DNA of 64,000 bases from Thiocapsa marina 5811 (GTDB taxonomy: Bacteria; Pseudomonadota; Gammaproteobacteria; Chromatiales; Chromatiaceae): positions 248,001 through 312,000 of the forward strand of contig NZ_AFWV01000001.1 of NCBI RefSeq assembly GCF_000223985.1. The letters are read 5' to 3'. Positions 26,947 to 35,355 of the stretch are shown here, piece after piece. Both the position numbers and the translations under genes were made by a program. The notes under the pieces are model-generated. The model did not search any database. It was not told the origin of the DNA and saw only the letters and a program-made list of their open reading frames with translations. Numbering within the stretch: the stretch's first letter is position 1; every line of letters begins with the position of its first letter.

Positions 26947-27783
26947 ATGCTCGCGGAGCTGGATGCCTTCACGGCATTGGCCGAATCGGGCGAGCGCGAC
27001 TATGCGCTGGTCGGCCCCGACGACAACCGGGTTCACGAGACCCGCACGCGGCGCTTTCCCTACAACACCATCTGCCATCTCGGGCGCGACTTCGGCGACG
27101 GCCTGTGGCGCGGGTGCAGCGGCGCGTTGATCGGACCGCGCCACGTCCTGACCGCGGCGCACTGCCTCTACAGCCTGAAGCTGCAGCGCCCGCCCGTGCG
27201 TGTGCGCGTCGCTCCGGGGCGAGCCGATCGCGACCGGTTCCCGTTCGGCACCCAACTGGCGATCGAGGGCTATGTGCCGCGAGGCTTCATCCAGGCACGC
27301 TCGACCTCTGCCCGTCGACCCTACGACTATGGCCTCGTGGTGTTGCCCCGGCCCTTCCCCGGGATCACGCGCTTCCTTCCGTTGCGGGTCTTGACCGATG
27401 CACAGTTGAAACGGCTCGAATCGGGTGCGCCCCTGACGGTCGCCGGCTACCCGGCCGATCGCCCGATCGGCAGCCTCTGGTGGCACAGCGAGCGGCTGCG
27501 TCGCTTCACCCCGCAGCGCCTGCTCTACACGGTGGATACCTGTCCGGGTCACAGCGGCAGCCCGATTTGGGCAACCCTCGCCGGCGTGCCCGCGGTCGTC
27601 GGGATTCATACCTCGGGGATCCTCGACGAGCGTGGTCGCTCCTATGGTTGCGCGAAGGGCACCATCCTGGCGCCGCCCGGTAGATTGAACAGCGGCGTGC
27701 GCGTCACCGCGGAGGTCGCCGCGAACCTACGCGATCCCCGGCGAGCCCCGGCGGGCCGATCGCCGATGATCCGGGTGCTCTGA
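26947..27783 (+). CDS. Trypsin-fold serine protease without signal peptide (accessory locus gene 9)
   Basis: 278 aa S1-family protease. The triad is visible as His72 (LTAAHC), Asp127 (YDYGLVVL) and Ser203 (CPGHSGSPIW). GHSGSP in place of GDSGGP is typical of the V8/glutamyl-endopeptidase-like S1B branch. The N terminus (MLAELDAFTALAESG) is not a signal peptide and starts only four bases after gene 8, so the enzyme probably folds in the cytoplasm or leaves by a non-Sec route. Cys pairs (Cys57/Cys73; Cys199 and a later Cys) could form disulfides if exported. The substrate may be among the locus proteins. Confidence 0.85.
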   Translation: MLAELDAFTALAESGERDYALVGPDDNRVHETRTRRFPYNTICHLGRDFGDGLWRGCSGALIGPRHVLTAAHCLYSLKLQRPPVRVRVAPGRADRDRFPFGTQLAIEGYVPRGFIQARSTSARRPYDYGLVVLPRPFPGITRFLPLRVLTDAQLKRLESGAPLTVAGYPADRPIGSLWWHSERLRRFTPQRLLYTVDTCPGHSGSPIWATLAGVPAVVGIHTSGILDERGRSYGCAKGTILAPPGRLNSGVRVTAEVAANLRDPRRAPAGRSPMIRVL

Positions 27784-27811
27784 CCTCGGGTGCCCGGCTG
27801 GATCGTGCGCC

Positions 27812-28663
27812 ATGATTCGCGACCTCGATGCCCCGCGGGGGCCGAACGCCCGCACAATCGCGCACCATCGCATCCCGCCGTATGCGAGCTTGGCGGCCGA
27901 TTACGACGCGCTCGTCGGGGACGCGCTGTTCCCGGTCATACGCAGGAGCTTCGATGCCTGTGTCCGCCGACTGGGCTTGCGTTTCCGGAGCATCGCCGAC
28001 ATCGGCTGCGGAACCGGGCGCTTTTTGGGCGACCTGCTGCGCCGCTACGACGTGCCCATGATCGGGGTCGACCGCTCACCGCAGATGCTCGAGGTCGCCG
28101 CGAGGCGATTGCGGGGCCCGGGGGTGGTGCTCTTGCGGCAGGACATGCGCCGCCTATGTCTACCGTATCCGGTCGACCTCATGACCTGCAACGGCGACAC
28201 CTTGAATTATTTGGTGACGATGGACGATCTTGTCGCGGCCTTGCGGGCCTGCCGCGAGAACCTCACACCCGGTGGATATCTGCTCGGGGATCTCCTGAGC
28301 GGCCGCCCGGCGGCGGAGGCGCACGGATCGGAGGATGTGCTGCTGGCGCCATCCGGTCTGACCAGCCGTTGGCGCGCAACCTGCGGCGGGCCGCCGGGAA
28401 CGACACGAGTCGAGATTCGTTTCGGTCGGCGCGGGGAGGCACGCGAGGTCCATTTACAGCGGTGGCACAGCCTCGCCGACATCGAGGCGGCAGCTCATCG
28501 GGCCGGGCTGCGCCTCGTCTCGGCGGAACCGCTTCTGATGGAGGCAGGCCATCGAAAGCGCGCAGCTTGGCTGAAGATCGCGATCCGTCGGGCCGGTGCG
28601 CCGCGACGATTGGACCGCGGCGCGACGACCGCACCGACACGACACTATGGGGGACGTCTCTGA
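27812..28663 (+). CDS. SAM-dependent class I methyltransferase (accessory locus gene 10)
   Basis: 283 aa. SAM-binding motif I is IADIGCGTGRFLGDLL (residues 61-76). Acidic residue Asp at the end of strand 2 is in MIGVDRSPQML, motif II/III region is VVLLRQDMRRL and DLMTCNGDTLNYL, and the post-motif PGGYLLGDLLS follows. It resembles small-molecule or protein methyltransferases of the Methyltransf_25 type; the acceptor cannot be read from sequence. It lies 28 nt after the protease on the same strand, so it is likely the last structural gene of the run. Confidence 0.82.
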   Translation: MIRDLDAPRGPNARTIAHHRIPPYASLAADYDALVGDALFPVIRRSFDACVRRLGLRFRSIADIGCGTGRFLGDLLRRYDVPMIGVDRSPQMLEVAARRLRGPGVVLLRQDMRRLCLPYPVDLMTCNGDTLNYLVTMDDLVAALRACRENLTPGGYLLGDLLSGRPAAEAHGSEDVLLAPSGLTSRWRATCGGPPGTTRVEIRFGRRGEAREVHLQRWHSLADIEAAAHRAGLRLVSAEPLLMEAGHRKRAAWLKIAIRRAGAPRRLDRGATTAPTRHYGGRL

Positions 28664-28727
28664 GAGCCCCTCGGGCAGACACTCGGCAACGGCCGTTAGT
28701 CGGGACGCGGGCCAGCCAAGCCGGGTT

Positions 28728-28755
28728 TTGGGACATGCGTCGGCCGCCCTATGCT
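28728..28755 (+). promoter_or_regulatory. Possible promoter for the LuxR-type regulator
   Basis: TTGGGA (28728-28733) and TATGCT (28750-28755) are separated by 16 bp, about 100 nt upstream of the regulator gene, and lie in the only sizeable gap at this end of the locus. This is a weak match to a sigma-70 promoter and is positional inference. Confidence 0.3.
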
Positions 28756-28851
28756 ATTTTCTGCGTACGCTCGAATGCACGATAAGAAGATCTCGTCCCC
28801 GGGACGCATGGCGACGTTCAACCTGATCCACGTCAGGACGGAACCCATGTT

Positions 28852-29265
28852 ATGAAGGCAATCGACGAGTTCACCATCGCGGACACCCGATGCCGGGTGG
28901 TCCCTGCGGTCGGCACGGACGACGAGGAAGGCGGCGAGCTCCGCGCCCGGGCCTGCTGTGGAACGGAGGCCGCGCAGATCATCGGGAAATGCTCGCTGAA
29001 TGGCCGCCGCTATCTCATCCTGATCGACGCGCGCGCGTCTCCGCCGGAACCGAAGGACAGGGTCGGGATCCTCGAACGCTTGACCCAGCGCGAGCTTCAG
29101 GTCGCCATGCTGGTCAGCAAAGGCTTGGTGAACAAACAGATCGCCGATCGGCTGCACCTGCGCGAGTGTACCGTTTCATCCTACATGCGCCGCATCTTCT
29201 TGAAGTTGGGCGTGCGCACGCGCGCGGCGATGGTCGCGCGGGTGATCGCGGAATTGGGGGAATGA
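28852..29265 (+). CDS. LuxR-type HTH transcriptional regulator (accessory locus gene 11)
   Basis: 137 aa. The C-terminal half (77-137) is a LuxR/GerE helix-turn-helix: LTQRELQVAMLVSKGLVNKQIADRLHLRECTVSSYMRRI. The first 70 residues contain two Cys (RACCGTE) and a short beta-rich stretch (NGRRYLILIDA), too short for a receiver or autoinducer domain. It has no phosphorylatable Asp context. It is a single-domain regulator that sits at the end of the protease locus, same strand, and is a reasonable candidate for its control. No binding site can be assigned. Confidence 0.82.
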   Translation: MKAIDEFTIADTRCRVVPAVGTDDEEGGELRARACCGTEAAQIIGKCSLNGRRYLILIDARASPPEPKDRVGILERLTQRELQVAMLVSKGLVNKQIADRLHLRECTVSSYMRRIFLKLGVRTRAAMVARVIAELGE

Positions 29266-29693
29266 CCCGTAACGATGCTTGCGCCGCGCCTGCGATGCCG
29301 CGAGTCCGCACCAAGTCAGCGCACGACCGACCCGACAAGACCCCGCTCGGCATCAATATCAGGCCATTTCGCCTGCCCTTCGAGCCCGACTGAAGGACCG
29401 CACCGCGTCCGAGCCCCGACGATCGCCGGCCAGCGCGGCGCAGCCGGGGGCCAAGGTCAACCCATAGCACAAGACAGCGCCGACGTTTTGTGGGATCGTT
29501 GGCACCTGAATCGAACCCGTCGGTCACACTCAGGAACGATGTTTGCTTTCCGGCTACCAGGATGCGCCGCCCGACGGCAGGACACCCACGCCCCGATCCA
29601 TATTTCGTCTTCCGACCGAGCCTCGCGAGCGCAAGCGCCGCAGGGCGATCGTCCACTTCGAACCCCGACACTTCAGTTAGGAACCCAGCCCCG
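29266..29693. other. Intergenic region, 428 bp
   Basis: Gap between the LuxR-type regulator and the transglutaminase gene. Frames read through it in several phases but have no start signal and no resemblance to known proteins. A TTGGCACCTGAATCGA segment near 29500 looks like half of a sigma-54 site but lacks the TTGC element. No RNA gene or repeat family member was seen. Confidence 0.45.
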
Positions 29694-32600
29694 ATGTCGA
29701 TCCTCGTCGCCATTAACCATAAGACCGAATACCGCTTCGACCGCTCGGTGAACCTTGCACCGCATGTCGTTCGCCTGCGCCCGGCACCGCACTGCCGCAC
29801 GCCGATCCGTTCCTATTCGCTGAAGGTCGAACCCGCCGAGCATTTCATCAACTGGCAGCAGGACGCCTTCGGCAACTACCTGGCACGGCTGGTCTTTCCC
29901 GAGAAGGCCAAGACGCTGACGGTCGAGGTCGACGTGATCGCCGAGATGATCACGATCAACCCGTTCGACTTCTTTCTCGAAGACTACGCCTTCTATTATC
30001 CCTTCGAGTACGAGCCCGACCTGCGCAAGGAGCTGGCGCCCTACCTTGAAGTGACGGAGAGCGGACCGCTGCTGACCGAATGGCTCTCGGCCGTGGACCG
30101 GACCAAGCGCGAGACGGTCTACTTCCTCGTCGATCTGAACCAGCGTCTCCAGCAGGACATCAACTATGTCATCCGCATGGAGGTCGGGGTGCAGACCTGC
30201 GAAGAGACCCTGACCCGGCGTCTGGGCTCCTGCCGCGATACGGCCTGGCTGCTGGTGCAGATCCTGCGCCACCTGGGTCTGGCCGCGCGTTTCGTCTCCG
30301 GTTATCTGGTGCAGTTGACGGCGGACGTGAAATCGCTCGACGGACCGTCCGGTCCGGAGGCCGACTTCACCGACCTGCACGCCTGGGCCGAGGTCTATGT
30401 GCCGGGTGCCGGCTGGATCGGGCTCGACCCGACCTCCGGTTTATTTGCCGGCGAAGGTCACATCCCGCTCGCCTGCTCCCCGGCACCGCGCAGCGCCGCA
30501 CCCATCACGGGCGCGACGGACAAGTGCGAGGTCGAGCTCTATTTCCACAACGAGATCACGCGCATCCACGAGGACCCGCGCGTCACCAAGCCCTACACCG
30601 ACGAGCAGTGGGCCGCGATCGAGTCGCTCGGCCATCAGGTCGATGCCGAGCTCAAGGCCAACGACGTGCGCCTGACCATGGGGGGCGAGCCGACCTTCGT
30701 CTCGATCGACGACATGGACGGTGCGGAGTGGAACATCGCCGCTCTCGGCCCGACCAAGAAGATCCTGGCCGAGGACCTGATGCTGCGCCTCAAGCGCCAC
30801 TTCGCGCCCGGCGGGCTTCTGCACATCGGACAGGGCAAGTGGTACCCGGGCGAGCAGCTGCCGCGCTGGGCGTTGTCCTGTTTCTGGCGCAAGGACGGAC
30901 AACCGGTCTGGCGCAACCCGGAGCTGTTCGGCCTGGAGAACACACAATACGGCCACGGACCTGCCGAGGCCGAGATCTTCGTGCGCACGCTCGCCCGTCA
31001 CCTGGGGGTGGATCCGAGCTTCGCGTCGGAGGCCCATGAAGACGTCTTCTATTACCTCTGGAAAGAGGCGCGTCTGCCGGCGAACGTCGACCCGCTCGAC
31101 AACAAGCTCAAGGATCCCAACGAGCGCAAGCGTCTAACGCGGCTCTTCCAACAGGGTCTGAACCGCGTCGCGGGCTATGTGCTGCCGCTGCGCTGGTGGG
31201 GATTCGGTGCCGAGGGGCGCTGGAAGAGCGGGCGCTGGACCTTCCGCGACGGCAACCTCTTCCTGATCCCGGGCGACTCGCCGATGGGCTTCCGCCTGCC
31301 CCTGGATGCCCTGCCCTACATCCCCGAGGGCGAGCTGGATACGGTCCCCGAGCGCAACCCCTTCGAGGCGGTCACCCCGCTGCGATCGCCCTTCGACGAG
31401 GTGGCGCGCCGTTACAGCCGCGTGGTCGAGCCGGCCCAAGCGCCGCAGACCATCCGTGAGCAGGGCCACCGGCCGCAGGATCTCGCCGCCCGCTACGGGC
31501 GCGTGGCGCCGCTGGACGAGTCGCATCAGTCGGTTCACCCGCAGGTCGCGCTCCCGGATGACCTGCATCCGGACCTGATCCGCACCGCGCTCTGCATCGA
31601 GCCGCGCGAAGGTCGGCTGTACTGCTTCATGCCGCCGCTGACCCATCTCGAGCATTGGCTGGATCTGGTGCTCTGTCTCGAGGACACGGCCGCCGAGCTC
31701 GGGATGCCCATCATCATCGAGGGCTATGAGCCGCCGCGCGACCATCGGCTTCAGAAGCTGGCGGTCACGCCCGATCCCGGCGTCATCGAGGTCAATATCC
31801 ATCCGTCCGAGAACTGGGACGACATGGTCCGCGACACCCAGATCCTCTACGAAGAGGCACGCCAAGCCCGGCTCGGCACCGAGAAGTTCATGCTCGACGG
31901 GCGCCACACGGGCACCGGCGGCGGCAACCACGTCACCCTCGGCGGCCCGACCCCGGCGGACAGCCCGCTCCTGCGCAAACCCGATCTGGTGCAGAGCCTG
32001 ATCGGCTATTGGCAGCATCACCCGAGCCTGTCCTATCTCTTCTCGGGGATGTTCATCGGCCCGACCAGTCAGGCCCCGCGGGTCGACGAGGCACGCGACG
32101 ACCGGCTCTACGAGCTCGACATCGCCTTCCAGCAGATGCCGCCCGGCGAGGTGCCGCAGCCTTGGGTTGTCGATCGGGTGCTGCGCAACCTGCTGACCGA
32201 CGTCACCGGCAACACCCACCGCACCGAGTTCTGCATCGACAAGCTCTACTCGCCCGACAGCGCCTCCGGGCGTCAGGGCTTGGTCGAGTTCCGTGCCTTC
32301 GAGATGCCGCCGCACGCCCGCATGAGCCTCGCCCAGATGCTCCTGCTGCGCACCCTGGTCGCGCGCTTCTGGAAGGAACCCTACCGTCGCAAGCCCGTAC
32401 GCTGGGGCACCGAGCTGCATGATCGTTTCCTGCTGCCCCATTTCGTGCGACAGGACTTCAACGACGTCATCTGCGATCTGCAACGTGCCGGCTATCCCTT
32501 CGATCCGGCCTGGTTCGATCCCTTCTTCGAGTTCCGTTTCCCGCACTACGGGGATCTCGTCACCGAGAACGGGATCGACATGGAGCTGCGCGCGGCCATC

Positions 32601-33089
32601 GAGCCTTGGCATGTCCTGGGCGAGGAGGTTACGGCGCAGGGCACGGCCCGCTTCGTCGACAGCTCGGTGGAGCGGATGCAGGTGAAGGTCAACGGCATGG
32701 TCGGCGACCGTCATGTGCTCGTGTGCAACGGCCGGCGTGTCCCGCTTCGCCCGACCGGACGCAAGGCCGAGTTCGTCGCCGGGATCCGCTTCAAGGCATG
32801 GAGCCCGCCGTCCGGTCTACACCCGACGATCCCCTCTCACAGCCCGCTGCTGTTCGAGATCGTCGACCTGTGGAACCGCGCAAGCCTGGGTGGCTGCACC
32901 TACTATGTCGCCCATCCGGGCGGTCGCAGCGAGAGCAACTTCCCGGTCAACAGCTACGAGGCGGAGAGTCGGCGTATCGCCCGCTTCCGGCTGATGGGAC
33001 ACACGCCAGGGCCGATCGACCCGCCGCCGCACGAGCCGGCGGGGGAGCATCCCTATACGCTGGATCTGCGTTACACGCCGGGGTGTTGA
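29694..33089 (+). CDS. Transglutaminase-like / DUF2126 (putative amidoligase) protein
   Basis: 1131 aa. Start taken at MSILVAINHKTEYRF, the conserved beginning of the bacterial transglutaminase-like N-terminal domain; upstream in-frame sequence lacks that character. The catalytic Cys is in RRLGSCRDTAWLLVQ (about residue 180), His in TDLHAWAEVYVPG (about 229) and Asp in GWIGLDPTSG (about 244). DUF2126 fills about residues 330-1130, with MGGEPTFVSIDDMDGAEWN, RHTGTGGGNHVTLGG and SGMFIGPTSQAPRVDEARDD. In other genomes such genes accompany shorter transglutaminase and alpha-E genes; those are absent here. The substrate is unknown; peptide or amide-bond chemistry is inferred. Repeat copy C begins two bases after the stop. 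Confidence 0.9.
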   Translation: MSILVAINHKTEYRFDRSVNLAPHVVRLRPAPHCRTPIRSYSLKVEPAEHFINWQQDAFGNYLARLVFPEKAKTLTVEVDVIAEMITINPFDFFLEDYAFYYPFEYEPDLRKELAPYLEVTESGPLLTEWLSAVDRTKRETVYFLVDLNQRLQQDINYVIRMEVGVQTCEETLTRRLGSCRDTAWLLVQILRHLGLAARFVSGYLVQLTADVKSLDGPSGPEADFTDLHAWAEVYVPGAGWIGLDPTSGLFAGEGHIPLACSPAPRSAAPITGATDKCEVELYFHNEITRIHEDPRVTKPYTDEQWAAIESLGHQVDAELKANDVRLTMGGEPTFVSIDDMDGAEWNIAALGPTKKILAEDLMLRLKRHFAPGGLLHIGQGKWYPGEQLPRWALSCFWRKDGQPVWRNPELFGLENTQYGHGPAEAEIFVRTLARHLGVDPSFASEAHEDVFYYLWKEARLPANVDPLDNKLKDPNERKRLTRLFQQGLNRVAGYVLPLRWWGFGAEGRWKSGRWTFRDGNLFLIPGDSPMGFRLPLDALPYIPEGELDTVPERNPFEAVTPLRSPFDEVARRYSRVVEPAQAPQTIREQGHRPQDLAARYGRVAPLDESHQSVHPQVALPDDLHPDLIRTALCIEPREGRLYCFMPPLTHLEHWLDLVLCLEDTAAELGMPIIIEGYEPPRDHRLQKLAVTPDPGVIEVNIHPSENWDDMVRDTQILYEEARQARLGTEKFMLDGRHTGTGGGNHVTLGGPTPADSPLLRKPDLVQSLIGYWQHHPSLSYLFSGMFIGPTSQAPRVDEARDDRLYELDIAFQQMPPGEVPQPWVVDRVLRNLLTDVTGNTHRTEFCIDKLYSPDSASGRQGLVEFRAFEMPPHARMSLAQMLLLRTLVARFWKEPYRRKPVRWGTELHDRFLLPHFVRQDFNDVICDLQRAGYPFDPAWFDPFFEFRFPHYGDLVTENGIDMELRAAIEPWHVLGEEVTAQGTARFVDSSVERMQVKVNGMVGDRHVLVCNGRRVPLRPTGRKAEFVAGIRFKAWSPPSGLHPTIPSHSPLLFEIVDLWNRASLGGCTYYVAHPGGRSESNFPVNSYEAESRRIARFRLMGHTPGPIDPPPHEPAGEHPYTLDLRYTPGC

Positions 33090-33091
33090 GC

Positions 33092-33176
33092 TAAACCGCG
33101 TCCGGAGTGGACAACAGGGCTGCGTTGAAAGACGCAGCCCTGTGCATGACGAGGGATCCGCGCTGGACGCGGTTTA
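33092..33176. repeat. Palindromic repeat, copy C (single module)
   Basis: A single 85-bp module with ends TAAACCGCGTCC and GGACGCGGTTTA. It carries an internal perfect hairpin, CAGGGCTGCGT (33115-33125) pairing with ACGCAGCCCTG (33132-33142) over a 6-nt loop. It sits directly after the transglutaminase gene and before the convergent pilin remnant and higA. The combined outer and inner stems would make a strong RNA structure. Confidence 0.8.
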
Positions 33177-33189
33177 GAGGTTGTGAGGA

Positions 33190-33245
33190 TCACCAAGTCG
33201 TAAAGTCATCGGCACCGCTGTTCCGGCACACGGCAGGCACAATCA
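33190..33245 (-). pseudogene. 3' remnant of a second type IV pilin gene
   Basis: Read on the minus strand the segment encodes IVPAVCRNSGADDFTTW then TGA. The intact pilin gene ends [17 protein letters not shown] then TGA at 33932-33985. The two stretches match at most positions, including an uninterrupted run of more than 20 bases. Homology stops exactly at the higA stop codon (33243-33245). The fragment therefore looks like the tail of a tandem pilin gene whose body was replaced by the higBA module. Confidence 0.72.
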
Positions 33246-33533
33246 GCCAACGCGCGCGATTCGGTTCATCTCGTCGCTCAGTGCATCGCTTGCCTGTTCA
33301 AGATCGTATTTGCTCTGCAAAGACATCCAGAATGCCGGGGTCGTGCCGAAGTAGCGACCAAGCCGCAATGCCATATCGGCGCTGATTCCTTGAGCACCGG
33401 CGAGAACAGCGTCAAGGCGCCTAGCCGGGATGCGCAGGTCCGCTGCCGCGCGTTCAGGATCGATGCCAAGCTCGTTCAGGAACTCCGACAGGTGCTCGCC
33501 GGGGTGAACAGGTGCGATGTCGCGTATGGGCAT
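33243..33533 (-). CDS. higA: HigA antitoxin (XRE-type HTH)
   Basis: 96 aa. The start at MPIRDIAPVHPGEHL gives the usual HigA beginning; HPGEHLSEFL and the helix-turn-helix (ERAAADLRIPARRLDAVLAGAQGISADMALRLGRYFG) are intact, as is TPAFWMSLQSKYDLE. It neutralises HigB and represses the operon. It lies 13 nt after higB. The stop codon overlaps the pilin remnant. Confidence 0.93.
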   Translation of the reverse strand: MPIRDIAPVHPGEHLSEFLNELGIDPERAAADLRIPARRLDAVLAGAQGISADMALRLGRYFGTTPAFWMSLQSKYDLEQASDALSDEMNRIARVG

Positions 33534-33546
33534 GGTGGTAAAGGCC

Positions 33547-33828
33547 TCAGTGATAATCCGTGATCTCGACCTCGACGGCATCGCCGTCGCGCCAGACAAA
33601 ACAAATCCTCCACTGGTCGTTGATGCGGATGCTCCACTGCCCGGCGCGGTTTCCGACCAACGCCTCGAGACGGTGAGACGGCGGCAGGCGCAGATCGTCC
33701 AATGCCGATGCCGCATCGATGCGGTCGAGTCGCATCTTGGCGCGACGCTGGATCTCCGGCGGGAACCGCCGCGAGCGCCGGCCTTGGGCGATCAACTCGG
33801 TTTCTTTGCAGCGGAACTCCTTGATCAT
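33547..33828 (-). CDS. higB: HigB toxin (RelE/ParE-superfamily mRNA interferase)
   Basis: 93 aa from MIKEFRCKETELI; an upstream ATG 15 bases earlier is possible. Typical HigB features are RRFPPEIQRRAKMRLDRIDAA, LEALVGNRAGQWSIRINDQWRICFVWRDGDA and VEITDYH. It is expected to cleave mRNA on the ribosome when HigA is degraded. Toxin-first gene order is the norm for higBA. The length and key basic/aromatic residues look complete, so it is likely functional. Confidence 0.93.
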   Translation of the reverse strand: MIKEFRCKETELIAQGRRSRRFPPEIQRRAKMRLDRIDAASALDDLRLPPSHRLEALVGNRAGQWSIRINDQWRICFVWRDGDAVEVEITDYH

Positions 33829-33931
33829 GCCACGGATTCTCATGCGTCCCCGTGGGCGGCGTCAACTCGGAACCGTCCACGCGAATGACCATACCGTCAG
33901 TCTGGATGACGCGGGTTAGATGGCTTAAAGA

Positions 33932-34516
33932 TCACCAACTCGCAAATTCAGTGGATTCGCCGTTCCGGCACACGGCAGGCACAAAGGGATACCGCGCAGG
34001 GTCTTCGTTGACGACGCAGCGAAAACGAACACCGCCGTCAGTGCCCTTTGCCTGGAGGTGAAGGCCGATGTCGACACCGCCGGTAAGCTTAGAATCTATG
34101 GTGCGCAAGACTAGGTTTCCGCAGCGATTAGGGAGGCAGGGCTTGACCTGCCACTCGATGTCGCTCCACAGGTCACTCTCGAACCCGAAGACATTCTCGA
34201 AATCCGCACCGTCTCCATACTGATCGGCGCCGCCTTCATTGCTCCATCCAAAGTCAGCCAACACCGCCGGCATCGAGCCTGTCGACGTATAGTGTTCCAC
34301 GATTACAGGCTTGGCACCGGACAGCAGCCCAAGGCCCTCCGCAACCCGCGCCCGGACCACATAGTTCTGATACGCCGGCACGGCGAGTGACGCCAAGATC
34401 CCGATGATGGCCACGACGATCATCAGCTCGACGAGCGAGAATCCGCCCGCTCGATCATATTCGAGGCGACGCAAACCCTTCCGCTCAGGCCGATGCAAGC
34501 GCGACAAAACCTCCAT
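33932..34516 (-). CDS. pilA: Type IV pilin (PilA-like)
   Basis: 194 aa prepilin. Start at [15 protein letters not shown] (CGGAG upstream) gives a 25-residue leader that is longer than the common 6-15. PilD cleavage is expected at [10 protein letters not shown], followed by the conserved Glu5 of the mature protein and the hydrophobic helix [20 protein letters not shown]. The C-terminal half has Cys pairs (PCLPNRC; RCVV...PAVC), the second typical of the disulfide-bonded D-region. It is the major-pilin type subunit of twitching/adhesion pili. A likely sigma-54 promoter lies upstream. The gene is divergent from queF. No other pil gene is nearby. Confidence 0.88.
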   Translation of the reverse strand: MEVLSRLHRPERKGLRRLEYDRAGGFSLVELMIVVAIIGILASLAVPAYQNYVVRARVAEGLGLLSGAKPVIVEHYTSTGSMPAVLADFGWSNEGGADQYGDGADFENVFGFESDLWSDIEWQVKPCLPNRCGNLVLRTIDSKLTGGVDIGLHLQAKGTDGGVRFRCVVNEDPARYPFVPAVCRNGESTEFASW

Positions 34517-34930
34517 GCTCCGCTGCAGTTCGCGCGGGGGCAAACCGAGGGCTACGAGGGCGCTGACCCGGCATCGGGAAGCCATCTTGAATCTCCATAG
34601 TTCCGAAGGACTCGGGCACGATGTACGACGTTCGACACTCGAAATGCAATTCCGGGACCACGCGCAAACACCAACGATGAGCTGGGATGACGCATGTCGA
34701 GATCGAACGCGCAGCGCCCTTAAGTAACGCTTTCGGGTGTTGTATCGCAGTTCGGATCGAGAATAGTGTCTCGCCCGCGCCCACGAGGAAGCGCTCGAAT
34801 CGGCACCTGCGGCGTGACCCGCAGCGCGCCGCACCCGTGCGGCATGGTAATCTTTAGCGGTCACTTTACACCTGAGCGATCGCCCTCGGCGGCGATCATC
34901 AGGCGACCTGTTTATCGGAGACCAAGCACC
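34517..34930. other. Divergent pilA-queF regulatory region
   Basis: 414 bp shared by leftward pilA and rightward queF. It contains the sigma-54-like site described separately. No gene-sized frame with a start signal was found. No riboswitch fold that I can recognise precedes queF. Confidence 0.5.
34645..34660 (-). promoter_or_regulatory. Putative sigma-54 (-24/-12) promoter of pilA
   Basis: On the minus strand the 16-mer TGGTCCCGGAATTGCA fits the TGG-N8-TTGCA spacing of RpoN promoters, with the -24 GG and -12 GC exactly placed. It lies about 130 nt upstream of the pilA start. Sigma-54 with PilR control is common for major pilin genes, which supports the call. Confidence 0.6.
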
Positions 34931-35320
34931 ATGTCCACCGCCCCGAGCCGTGCGCTCGAGACCTTTCCCAACCCCCAGCCCGAGCGTGACTACAGCATCC
35001 GGATCCAGATCCCGGAGTTCACCTGCCTGTGTCCCAAGACCGGCCAGCCCGACTTTGCCGAGCTGACCTTGGAGTATGTCCCGGAGGCGCGTTGCGTGGA
35101 GCTCAAGGCCCTGAAGCTGTACGTCTGGACCTATCGTGACCAAGGTGCCTTTCACGAGGCAGTCACCAACGAGATCCTCGGCGACCTGGTCGCTGCGACC
35201 GAGCCGCGCTTCATGCGCCTGACCGCCGCCTTCAATGTCCGCGGAGGCATCTACACGACGGTCGTCGCGGAACATCGCGCCGCCGGTTGGCGTCCCGCGG
35301 ATCCCGTCCAACTCCCCTGA
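34931..35320 (+). CDS. queF: NADPH-dependent 7-cyano-7-deazaguanine reductase QueF
   Basis: 129 aa, short (unimodular) QueF rather than the 280-aa bimodular form. It reduces preQ0 to preQ1 in queuosine synthesis. The nucleophile Cys and proton-relay Asp are in [16 protein letters not shown]. The NADPH/substrate residues are in [29 protein letters not shown], and the C-terminal [12 protein letters not shown] is conserved. Start chosen at [14 protein letters not shown]. No other queuosine gene is adjacent; the kinase gene follows after 35 nt. Confidence 0.93.
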   Translation: MSTAPSRALETFPNPQPERDYSIRIQIPEFTCLCPKTGQPDFAELTLEYVPEARCVELKALKLYVWTYRDQGAFHEAVTNEILGDLVAATEPRFMRLTAAFNVRGGIYTTVVAEHRAAGWRPADPVQLP

Positions 35321-35355
35321 CCTCGGTCGATCTCCGGCGGGCAATTCAAGCCGCG

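Noticed and set aside
29498-29520. Sigma-54 promoter upstream of the transglutaminase gene (TTGGCACCTGAATCGA)
   Set aside because: The -24 element matches but the -12 TTGC element is missing at the required spacing.
33186-33985. Direct repeats flanking higBA as a target-site duplication
   Set aside because: The two copies are about 55 bp and differ at many positions, with differences at codon level that keep the pilin tail. They are better explained as paralogous pilin gene ends than as a fresh insertion duplication.
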